Assembly (NCBI RefSeq): GCF_036373705.1
Contig: NC_089869.1
Location: 15,522,050 to 15,586,049, forward strand
Origin: Amia ocellicauda
Taxonomy: Eukaryota > Chordata > Actinopteri > Amiiformes > Amiidae
Direction of reading: 5' to 3'
DNA: 64,000 bases
Part shown: piece after piece, positions 45,721-54,995 of the stretch
Layout of the letters: the number at the start of each line of letters is the position of its first letter
How positions within the stretch are numbered: the first letter of the stretch is position 1
The notes under the pieces: model-generated
Databases searched by the model: none
The model's input: the letters and a program-made list of their open reading frames with translations, nothing else
What the model was told of the DNA's origin: nothing
Translations under genes and position numbers: made by a program

Positions 45721-46300
45721 GGACTGCTGTCTTTTGTAAAATGTCTGGGAGCTTGTCTTGTCCTGAAAATACCTGTATTGCTTAAGATGAATTGTCAAGG
45801 AAGAGTTAATGAAGATGTGAGCTGCAGTTAAAGAGAAAACTGATACATCTTGCTGAGGGGCGAGGAATAATATAATGTAGCTGTGTAATCTGAGATCTTT
45901 GGGTGTCCCAAGGGTCGTGGAATGTCAATCTGGTATTAAACTTTTTATTCTGCAAAGTTTGTTGCAATATTTGATGTTCCAGATGTAATCAGTTTTTTGT
46001 TTGTTTTAATTTCCCCACCTTGCTTTTTTAGCTTCTGCTGCAAATAGCTCAGATAAAGTATCTACAATGTCTTTCAATGTCTTCATGCTTTCCCTATGAC
46101 TCTTGCTGGGTAATAACACAGACCACATATATTAATTGAAAGGAATGCATTCCATAATTGGGAGCGGAACAGTTTTAAAACATTTATAGGTGTCGAGATA
46201 CATTTACAAGTACTGAATCTAAAGCTACCTGAGTTGCATTATTATGCATTAAACAAAAAAAATTGAACATAAGTTGACATGTTACCTGAACACATTTTAT
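45721..46300. other. Spacer between convergent KAT6B and DUSP29 3' ends
   Basis: About 0.6 kb of AT-rich sequence between the KAT6B signal and the likely minus-strand signals of DUSP29. No gene recognised. Confidence 0.6.
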
Positions 46301-46305
46301 ATTTT

Positions 46306-46320
46306 TTTATTTATTTTATT
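46306..46320 (-). terminator. Likely DUSP29 polyadenylation signals
   Basis: On the minus strand three overlapping AATAAA hexamers lie about 0.4 kb after the DUSP29 stop, within a T/A-rich tract. Because the tract is low-complexity the assignment is tentative. Confidence 0.4.
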
Positions 46321-46723
46321 TTTTAAGGAAAACGGGTGAATGACGTAGCAAAATTAAATGCACAATTGGAATTTACACACATTTGTATTAGACTCTTGCA
46401 ACTACCAAAAAAGCATACTACATGCTTTAAATTTATAATTTACTGAAGACTTTTGCTTGATGTTTTGAAAGTTCTGCACAGCTTAGATACTTAAAATGAT
46501 TTATAGACTTTATAAAAATGACATATTATAAACATTTCTGCAACAGAAATAATTAGCACAGTATTTCTGAGCAAAAATAATTTGGTTCTATCACTCTGAG
46601 GAGAAACCAGATGTGCAAATATTTTAAGAACAGTACAAATAACTAAAACTGAATACAAATGAAAATGCACATCACGATCTTCTTTCAATATTAAAGCATG
46701 TAATTGTGTAAGAATTTTTCCTT

Positions 46724-46953
46724 TTATTTCCCATTTGAATTGATGCCATTTTTTCTGTTTCTCCTCTCAATCTGAAGGTCAATGTCGAGCTGTCGGAGCT
46801 GTTTTAAAAAGCCCCGGTTGGGTAAGATACACCTGTGTTTTATCACATGGTTAATTGCATCAACCACTGTAATTTCCTTGTAAATCATGAGATAGGCTAG
46901 AAATAGTGTGGCTGATCGACTTCTTCCCATGACACAGTGCACCAAAAGCTTAT
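46724..46953 (-). CDS. dusp29: DUSP29 coding exon 3
   Basis: Minus strand; begins after ttctttcag, completing a split Asn codon (134). Encodes residues 135-209 with the P-loop [12 protein letters not shown] and [20 protein letters not shown]; stop TAA at 46724-46726. Confidence 0.94.
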
Positions 46954-48412
46954 CTGAAAGAAATTGGGGTGGTGGGGGGGGGGGGGAAATAACATTTAAT
47001 GTTTATTACATATCAATGTATAAAATTCTATAATCACGCCAATTATTTAAAAATTAAACTTGGTAATGGCAGCAAGTTTAGCATATTGAAAACTGGTAGA
47101 CAAATGCTTGTTTTATAAAGTGTTTTAAGGACTGTCACAATAAATACAATTTTACTAACCCTGGCATTTCCAAACATGATAAGCAGTTCATGCCATTACT
47201 TGTAGTAAAATAATATCTTTTTGTTTTTATGGAATCATCTTCACAGAGCAACGTTCTCAAAATGAAACTGCTGCAAATGAAAAAGTTTGTTCTTGACATT
47301 ACTAATCATTATCACTGTTATGACTATTATTTTCCCGCCTTACTTTCGGGTTTGCTGAGGGCATGGTCGATAAATTGTGCTGCAGGGTAGAAGAACACAC
47401 TGAGGTCGAAACTAGGAATATCTTCAGCTTCAACTCCGTAGTAGTCGATGTTGATGTCGCTGTAATATTCAGGCCCGGTTCCCACGTTCCACTTGCCGTC
47501 GGCTGCATTGAGAATGTGAGTCATGCCCATCTTCTCCAGGTTATACCGGTCTAACGCCGTCTTCCTGCAAGAAAGGTGAGTTCAATGGCGTCTTCTCTTG
47601 TTTACTTAGTGTCTAACACAAAAAAACGTATTTAATCTTAAAATATTGCATTCTATAATCAACTATTTAAAACATCCACACAAATACACACACATTAAAC
47701 ACTTTGCTCAGTCAACAGAAATCTTGTTTTCTCTAGTCTTGATCAGTGTTTAACGAACTGAAAATATATTTATAGATTAGTTTAATAAATGTTATGTATT
47801 TTAATTGTCAAATATCATTGTAAAGAATGGTGTTCATACACCCGACCCGACTACAACTGTATACAATTTTAATTTACCTATCTTATCTTTTCATTACTCG
47901 GATAATTTCCTACAAGTGATTTTAAGAGCCTGTAATAATGCTTTCATGCTTTGACAACCCAGCGAGCAATGAACAAGTGGAAATGCAGGACCTTAGCAAG
48001 TGATCTGAGACAAAACCCCTGGCTTACTGAGCACATTGTTCAGAACTCATACAACAAATGACCTCGACAGACAAAGCATGTGGTCAGGAGCAATCTGCTG
48101 TAGTTATGCAGTGTGAGCTACAGAGGCGGACAAAAAAAAATTGCAGTACTAAGAATTCATTGTCCTGTCTTCCAATTATTAAATGTATTAATGTTAGTGT
48201 TATTATGAAATAGTTCAGATGGTCTTTACTTACTCATCGCCAATGTAGACATTGGGCCACACCTCATTGACATGTGTATATGCTACACCCCCGTGCCAGA
48301 ATAGTCTCTCCATTTCGAAGGCTCCAGGTGTGACATATTCAATGTCTGGATCTACCTTCACAGGGGCATAAGCATTTTTCTTTTTTGGAGGCTTTGGGCC
48401 GCAGGTACTCAT
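46724..48412 (-). CDS. dusp29: Dual specificity phosphatase 29 (DUPD1), 3 coding exons
   Basis: Atypical dual-specificity phosphatase, muscle-expressed in mammals. Joining 48412-48234, 47564-47344 and 46953-46724 gives 630 nt and 209 aa (human about 220). The start codon begins [19 protein letters not shown], followed by [11 protein letters not shown] and [13 protein letters not shown]. The catalytic P-loop is HCVMGRSRS (Cys140, Arg146) and the general acid is Asp108 in [10 protein letters not shown]. The RS after G in the P-loop and the [15 protein letters not shown] blocks match DUSP29 rather than DUSP13. Introns are in phases 2 and 1. Position next to KAT6B with convergent orientation matches human. 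A likely 5' UTR extends to an acceptor at 48473 and a non-coding exon ends at 49045. Confidence 0.94.
47344..47564 (-). CDS. dusp29: DUSP29 coding exon 2
   Basis: Minus strand; begins after tttcttgcag, ends GAA A|gtaagg (phase 1). Encodes residues 61-133, including [20 protein letters not shown], the general-acid loop and [18 protein letters not shown]. Confidence 0.94.
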
Positions 48413-48473
48413 TGTTGGATCGTGACTGAATTGCTCTTCACTTCTCTCCCGTCAGGGTTTCACTGTGCATTCC
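48234..48473 (-). CDS. dusp29: DUSP29 coding exon 1 with 61 nt of 5' UTR
   Basis: Minus strand; acceptor cttccag before 48473, ATG at 48412-48410, donor GATGA|gtaagt at 48233. Encodes residues 1-59 plus a split Glu. The start is the first ATG after the acceptor and begins the conserved N-terminus. Confidence 0.9.
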
Positions 48474-49044
48474 CTGGAAGAGAGAGCACTCATTTTAATT
48501 TACATTTGGGGTGTTTTATTTCTTGGTTTTTGTAAAGACATTTCCATATTAGTGTAACACTTCTGGCATTCAATGAAAGCAATAATTAAGCTTATGACTA
48601 TTGAAGAACTGGCAGAATTTTACTTTAAGGGTTGTATTATAGTTTCTCTCATCTGGAAATGTAAATTTCCCTTCCAGTGAACCTGTCATCCCTATGCTGT
48701 TACCTAATTGATCCTCCACTTACAATAATAATGTGATGATGGGTAAATACAAAATAAATTAAAGCTGCTGGGGCAAAACACAAATGACCTCAAGCAACTT
48801 ATTGTGAAAACAAAGTACAACTTCCTTATTTGTTCATAAGCGTGCATGTTTAATTTAAAATGGCATATAGAATATTTTATTATTGAAACTTGAAGGATCA
48901 TTTATGACAGGAGACAATGCAAAATACAACGATAATAGTATTGTATTCTACTGTTCATTCAGTTTTTTGACTTCACAATCATGCCGACTCTTTGTATAAC
49001 TTAAAACTTTGTTGTTTAGTTTGTTAGTTACGAAAATGACTTAC

Positions 49045-49100
49045 CTCATACACTTGCTGTGTTGCTGACTGAAAGCAGGGCAATCTGAATAAGTCGTTAG
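49045..49100 (-). other. dusp29: Likely DUSP29 non-coding exon 1
   Basis: Minus-strand donor GAG|gtaagt at 49044 lies about 600 bp upstream of the acceptor at 48474 and about 80 bp downstream of a TATA/MEF2-like motif. The transcript start near 49095-49100 is inferred from the TATA-like spacing. Confidence 0.5.
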
Positions 49101-49123
49101 TAGCAGAAGCGGAGTATAAGTGA

Positions 49124-49132
49124 TATTTTTAG
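49124..49132 (-). promoter_or_regulatory. MEF2/TATA-like motif upstream of DUSP29
   Basis: On the minus strand CTAAAAATA, which fits the MEF2 consensus (YTAWWWWTAR) and can also act as a TATA-like box. It sits about 25-30 bp upstream of the inferred start. An E-box CATGTG lies at 49191-49196. This is what a muscle promoter would look like, but function is inferred. Confidence 0.45.
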
Positions 49133-49139
49133 GCCATTG

Positions 49140-50659
49140 ATCTAGTGACTTTGGCTCTGCGTGTGCCCTGGTCCACAGAGGGACTCTCGGCATGTGTCAG
49201 AGCGAAAGCTGAAATACTGGCTCCTGTAACTCTACGCCCGAGACTGGCTGTTGCTCTCCATGACATTGACCCTTTGCAGTCTCATTCACAAGGATAGCTG
49301 GTTAGGCCTTGTGACTAAAATAATTATGAACGTATATCAAAGCTTTTGAGCTGGTGTTAAGTGACTGACTTTTGCTAGTGGAGGAAAATTGAATCTTTCA
49401 GTGCGTTACAGGATTTAAAGTCCACAGTATTGAGCTTGTGAGGTTTAAATCTTGACACAGTGCAGGATAAGTCTTCTGCTGAACTAGGTATTTGTACCAC
49501 TTAAACCAGGCTACCCTCATTGTGGGCTCTGGCTGGGTGTTCTGTGTCAGTGCAAACCTGGCTGAAGGCCACTAGGTATAACCGATGTTGAATCATTTGA
49601 GGAAATCTAGACTTTATGTGCAACACTGACCCCTGCTGGATGGTGGATGGTAACTGTGTCTTACCATACATCATATTTTTAAGAATAAGAGTACAGTATA
49701 TATCCTTGGTCAGAATATGAATGCAGTCATGTCTTTGATTTAGAGTGTGGTTAGAATAAATATTTATTTCATGGTTATAATATGTTGTGCAGAATATATC
49801 ATTTTAAATAAAAATAAAATAAAAAATGTGGCTCTTACAAGTATATTGCTCATTTAGTTATTTAATGTTTTAAACAGCCCTTACCCAGCATGTGAGATGC
49901 AGGGCCCCCCTGCAGGCAGCTGTCATTTGCCAAAGCAGGGTTACTTAGAGAGTCCAATTTAATATAAATAGGAAATCTCAAAGGTGCAAGCCTCGAAACC
50001 TAATCCATATGGCGTTTCTTCTGCTGAGCTCGACACAATCCAAGTAATGTGAGTTCTGAAACTGGAAATGTGATGATAATTGCATTTTGGTCTTGGATGT
50101 ATGAAAAGAACACGTGTATCGTGTCTGCAGTGAAGTTTCCAACCATCGTAATCTTTTATTTTCTTTCAGATCGTCGAGCTCTGCTATCATTCAGAGTGAC
50201 AGTGAAATCATTAAACCTGTGATATTGAATTCCTTTTATTGTTATGTCAGGATCTTTTACTACAGTGCTCTGGAGATTCCTTTTGAGAAAGACAGCTTCA
50301 TCTGCTATTTTAGCTTACTTCAAAGAATGACCTGATTATTACTATCTGAAATTAAAATTTTATACACACACACTAAACCGCAATGATTTTCTTTTGAATA
50401 GGAACTGAAGAAACTAGAGTTGGTGTAATAAGCTTTTTCATGGTTTCGGTGTGGATATTATTTTATATCTGGAAAAAGAGAATGTCCCAGGTGGGCCGGA
50501 TAGAACATTGTGTCATGACTCCCAGACTCAATTACGGACAAACCTGTAGTGTTAACATACTCCCTGCACAATTAATAGTCATTTAATGCAAGGACAGGTC
50601 AAAACCTTTCATGAATACAATCCATTCCTTACTGCATATTTGATAAGAAAGTTGTGACA
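49140..50659. other. DUSP29-DUSP13-like intergenic region
   Basis: AT-rich non-coding DNA between the DUSP29 promoter and the 3' end of the next phosphatase gene. Small open frames here have no recognisable domain. Confidence 0.65.
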
Positions 50660-50669
50660 TTTATTTATT
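50660..50669 (-). terminator. Likely polyadenylation signals of the proximal DUSP13-like gene
   Basis: Minus strand: AATAAATAAA-type overlapping hexamers about 330 bases after the stop codon. Confidence 0.45.
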
Positions 50670-50996
50670 TACGAGTTTTCATTTCAGATGTGTTTTCTCT
50701 CCTTTGCTTGGAGGAATCTGAAGAAATGTAGGACGTAATGAACAGCAGAATTACTGAAGGTGAAACAGTAGATACATTATTTATAGATTACAGCTGCAGA
50801 CTGCCGGTGAATTTGTATTTTTCAAGGTTACGCTGCTACTAAGCCATACTGTACTTTGTCAGGATCTCTGAGTTATTGCAGCTTATTTTAATCTTTGCTA
50901 CTGACAAATATCATTATTTGTAGTTCCATTTTAAAATCCAAGGTAAAGACAAAAGAAAAGACAAAGTTTCTGCATTGAGTTGGAAGGGAATGTGTC

Positions 50997-51199
50997 CTAT
51001 TTTGTCGTCCTCTGGAGAGTTAAAGCAAGGTCCAGTTGTCGAAGCTGGCTCAGGAACCCCGAATTTGGAAAAACATCCCTGTGTTCACAGACTGCCTTGA
51101 TTGCGTCGACCAGTGTGAGGTTCTCGCAGATCATTAGGAAGGCCAACACAAGGGTGGCAGATCGGCTGACTCCCATTGCACAGTGGACAAACACCCTCC
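50997..51199 (-). CDS. dusp13: Proximal DUSP13-like coding exon 3
   Basis: Minus strand; acceptor ctcttacag before 51199, [14 protein letters not shown] at the start, stop TAA at 50997-50999 after QRTTK. Encodes residues 122-187. Confidence 0.9.
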
Positions 51200-52002
51200 C
51201 TGTAAGAGAGAGAGAGTGCTTTCATCTCACGAAACCAGGCCCTTAACGACTAAGGCAAAAGACCACCCATCGTACATGTGAATATCTAATTACAGTCTGT
51301 ATTATAAATAAGGCATTGAACACTAATCCTAACTGACAGATTAATTAAAGAGAGGCTTTTAGTTTTACATTTTTAAATTTATTTACATTGTCTTTGGAAA
51401 CTGAATATTAATTTAAATTTCTCTGATATATAGCCGGAATGGCGGAATACAGTTTACCGGAACTCTCGGGAAAAGAACACCAGGATGGAATTTCTTGAAC
51501 TTGGAAACGTTTTACAAACTTGCCTTGTTGGGAGAGAGCTGCTCGTATGAACTTGGCAGTAGGATAAAAGAAAGGACTGAGATCAAACTCTGGGTCGTCA
51601 TCTGCCTCCACTCCGTAGTAATGGATGGGCATGTCTCTGTAGAAGCGAGCGCCAGTGTTGACGTGGTATCGCCCGTCTGCTGCGTTGACTATGTGGGTGA
51701 TTCCCAGGTTAAACAGCACGCCTTTGTCTCGAGCAGTGTACCTAATCCAAACGCATTCAGAAAAACAACTTAATGCTTTTACTTTTTTACTTTTTCTTTT
51801 TCTTTACAGTGAGTGTTCTGATTTCATTATTTTATTTCACTAACTGGTTTAGTACATACGCATCTCCAATGTAGAGGTTTGGCCAGACTTCGTTAACGTG
51901 TCCAGTAGATTGCCTGTTCATCCACAAGAGCCTCTGCAGTTCACTCATTGGTGGTGTTTCATACTGGCCAGCAGAGTTGTCCTGCACTTTTTTCAAAGCC
52001 AT
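50997..52002 (-). CDS. dusp13: DUSP13-like phosphatase, proximal copy, 3 coding exons
   Basis: Atypical dual-specificity phosphatase. Joining 52002-51860, 51741-51524 and 51199-50997 gives 564 nt, 187 aa (human DUSP13B/TMDP is about 198). The N-terminus reads [18 protein letters not shown], then SELQRLLW and [14 protein letters not shown]. Catalytic loop HCAMGVSRS (Cys127, Arg133), general acid likely Asp96 in [30 protein letters not shown] and FLSQLRQLD closely match human DUSP13B (testis form). Intron phases 2 and 1 match the neighbours. The second intron uses a GC donor (GCAAGT) rather than GT. The ATG is one base inside the exon after a strong acceptor (tttccccag), so an upstream exon exists and could also add N-terminal residues. 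Which DUSP13 paralogue name applies is uncertain. Confidence 0.86.
51524..51741 (-). CDS. dusp13: Proximal DUSP13-like coding exon 2 (GC donor)
   Basis: Minus strand; acceptor ttggattag before 51741. Encodes residues 49-120, with [20 protein letters not shown] and [18 protein letters not shown]. It ends CAACAAG|GCAAGT. No GT site nearby gives a frame-compatible junction that preserves the Q-Q-G-R-V alignment. Confidence 0.88.
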
Positions 52003-52003
52003 C
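51860..52003 (-). CDS. dusp13: Proximal DUSP13-like coding exon 1
   Basis: Minus strand; acceptor cag before 52003, ATG at 52002-52000, ends GATGC|gtatgt in phase 2. Encodes residues 1-47 plus a split Ala. Confidence 0.85.
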
Positions 52004-53389
52004 CTGGGGAAAGATAAAAGGGAAGGGGGGGCAGGGCAGTGCCTTGATCTAAGCTGTTACAATAACCTCCGCTGTGCCATGCTCCTAATGCTGTCTTACA
52101 CTCACTCCCATCAGCAAACACCTGATAGTGGTCTCAGCAGTGGCCTCACACCAGTAGAGGTTTCCACCAGTTGCCTGCTACACCTTGGGCATATCCAGTC
52201 AACGTCAGGTATGCCATTTCCCAGTTACAGTCTAGTGCTCTGTACTGTAGGGTGTGATTTTCCCCCTCCGCTGGGGCTTTAACTGGTTGAATGAATCATA
52301 CGTGCACAAGATCTTGTTTTGCGTGGACAATGGCATTTCCACCTGTTGTGTAAGAGCATTAGCAGTGTCACCTGGACCTTCATGATAACACTGGAGTGGA
52401 AATGAGACTCACATTACCCAGACACATTTACAGTTTTTTAGGAGTTGATATCTCTTTGATACTGATAAAGCAAATTATTCAATTAAAGCAAAGTGTATTC
52501 TACAACTCTAATTCTAACTTCAAGCATCTGTATGTGCAAATATGCTCCATCATATTTGAAAATCATAAAAAGGTGCACAATTGGTAGTGGTTTATAACAA
52601 CCTGCAGGCTATAAATCTTGAGCTGTTATACAATGGAGCTTTTTATTCCTGCTGATTCCTATTAGACACCCCAACAACAACAAAGCCAGCACATGTCCTT
52701 ATTCCTATTTATCAACATATGAACAAGTAATGAGGTAACAACATATGACCTGAAAAACTGGGCTGAAAGTTGCTGTATTAAGGATTTTGTTTGTGTTCTT
52801 GGGAGAGGTTATACACATTATCCGGGGGATAGGTTTATAATTAGGATTCCCTTTTCAGCTGTTCCTAGCAATCACTTCAAAATGCCCGGCTCATTCCTGT
52901 GAAGTAGCTTTTCCTATTGAACTGAGAGCTGCTTAGTTTAATGCACCCATCTTGTTATTTTCTGAACATTTTGAGCTTTAAGTTCTTACTGTAAACCGTT
53001 TTGTACATATTAGTTTAGCTCAGTGAATGCTTTCCAATCCAGTGCATGGCTGCTTCTTATGACTTCTATTCTGTATGAAATTCTTAAATCAAGTTAAGTC
53101 TATGAGGGATGATCCATACACAATCATTTTAATCAAATTCACAGAATACCTTATTTATACTGTATATAAAAGTAAATGTAGATGGTTATGTTTACACACT
53201 TTACATTCACCTGTACACAAAGTAAAAGCTATTAAGTTAATGTCTCATGGCGTCCTTGTCACAGCCCGTGTTGAAGGTAAAATAAATCAACAAGCTGGTT
53301 TTCTTTACAGTATTGCAAACTTACTTTTTGTCTGCCAATTTCTTCTTTTTTTTGCCCCCCACAATGACTCCCTCAGTTTCTTCACTTAC

Positions 53390-53640
53390 AGAAGGCGTCA
53401 CACTGATCTCCAGCTCGGTCTCTGGAGTCGGTTTCCTTTTTTAATTCAGCGATAATTATAAACCTTCGAGCTACTAAAGCATTTCCCAGTCGATGCAAGC
53501 AGCTGAGCCTCCCAGACTCCGGCGAGCTTGATTTGTTTTTCGTTGTGAATAATGTAATATTTCCATAACACCAGTGACTTGAGGCATTTGCTTGGGGAAG
53601 AAGCAGGTGTGAGAATATATCCCACCGTTTCCACATGTGT
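53390..53640 (-). other. Possible 5' non-coding exon/promoter of the proximal DUSP13-like gene
   Basis: Minus-strand sequence with relatively high CpG content ending in a strong donor, TTCT|gtaagt, at 53389. It would join the acceptor at 52004. There is no conserved coding in it. Evidence is a splice-site match and composition only. Confidence 0.35.
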
Positions 53641-53830
53641 TACTACTTAAACTCTTCAGAGCATAATTGAAAGTATTTCAGGAACTACCTTCCAGACTGT
53701 TATTTTACTACTGCCAATTCAAAGGATTCAGGTGCCTAAGCAGAACATAATTAGTGTTTTATGAAGCTAATAAGGGGATAAAACTCTGGCTGCAAATATT
53801 TGAACTATAGTCCACAGAGACCAACTGTAC

Positions 53831-53886
53831 TTTATTATTATTATTATTATTATTATTAATAATAATAAATAATAATAATAATAATA
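53831..53886. repeat. (TTA)n / (TAA)n palindromic microsatellite
   Basis: A TTA-repeat arm is followed directly by a TAA-repeat arm, so the tract can fold into a hairpin. Confidence 0.93.
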
Positions 53887-54577
53887 ACTTATATTTTAGG
53901 TGTATTTGTCTAAGATTATTTGCCTCAGGAACTGGGTGACAAATTAGGTAACTTTTTAATTGGTGTTGCTGCTTAAATAAACACCAGATTCCCAGATGTG
54001 CTGCCCACCCTTTCACATTTAAAGCTTTGCAAATCTGGGACAAACTACCCAGCAGTGTAATCTAAACTGACCCGCAGGTTCCTTCAAGAAAATACTCTGA
54101 TTCTGGCTTAGTTTGCTACTAACAACCAAACAAAGCAGATGGGCCTAATCAACTACTATATTTTTTACAGTTTTAAGTTCCAACCTTGATGACTTCATAA
54201 TCATGACATGACTAGTATGAGAGTTTACTTACTTTATTTATTAAAAAGTACAGTATCATATAGCAGTGTAATGAATTGTGTAAACCTTAATGTTAAGCTG
54301 ACATGTTTCACAAACATGAGAAATCACAATGTTTTGTTTTGTGGCTGAAAATCTGCTTTTATAGAGAGACTTTTTAATTTGAATATCTGTTCAGCCCTGA
54401 ATGTAAATATAATTTGTTGGCATGTAGAACATTTTTATAGAAGTAATAATAAACATACTGCCTATTTACTCAGATAGTCATTTTTCACAAAGGCAGTTTC
54501 ATCAAATTACCTTCAGGGGATTATTATGCATGTCAAATAAAATAAATTATGTTTGTGAGTTTATGACTGAAAGGAAG

Positions 54578-54583
54578 TTTATT
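54578..54583 (-). terminator. Likely polyadenylation signal of the distal DUSP13-like gene
   Basis: Minus-strand AATAAA about 200 bases after the stop codon; other AATAAA hexamers occur near 54233-54242. Confidence 0.45.
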
Positions 54584-54780
54584 TGTAGAAACAGAAAACT
54601 GTAGAAAACTATTGGTAAATGGATACATTCTCCTGAAACAAGAAAACAAGTTGTTAAAACCTTGATTCTTTCCAGTATTACAGCATCTCATTGCTTTATC
54701 AGTGGCTTGTGTCTGCCAGAGGATAACGAGGAAAGCAAAGCTGCCACTGATTTAACACCCCTACACGAGACATATATATC

Positions 54781-54995
54781 TCAATAACAGCTTGTTTTCA
54801 ATCTCCTCTCATTGTTTAGTCTGATGTCTAGTTCACGGAGCTGGCCCAGGAAGCCGGTGTTGGGGGAGACATTCCTGTGTTCACTGATAGCCTTAATGGC
54901 CTCAACCAGAGTCATGTCTTCACAGATCATTAGGAAGGCCAACACCAGGGTAGCCGAGCGGCTGAGTCCCATTGCACAGTGCACTAACACTTTAC
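54781..54995 (-). CDS. dusp13: Distal DUSP13-like coding exon 3
   Basis: Minus strand; acceptor ttcctctgcag before 54995. [14 protein letters not shown] at the start, ends [12 protein letters not shown] with stop TGA at 54781-54783. Encodes residues 121-190. Confidence 0.9.

Larger units (their letters stand above)
52004..54577. other. Region between the two DUSP13-like genes
   Basis: Non-coding. It contains a possible 5' non-coding exon of the proximal gene at about 53390-53640 and an ATT/AAT palindromic microsatellite at 53831-53886. No further coding exon was recognised. Confidence 0.6.
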
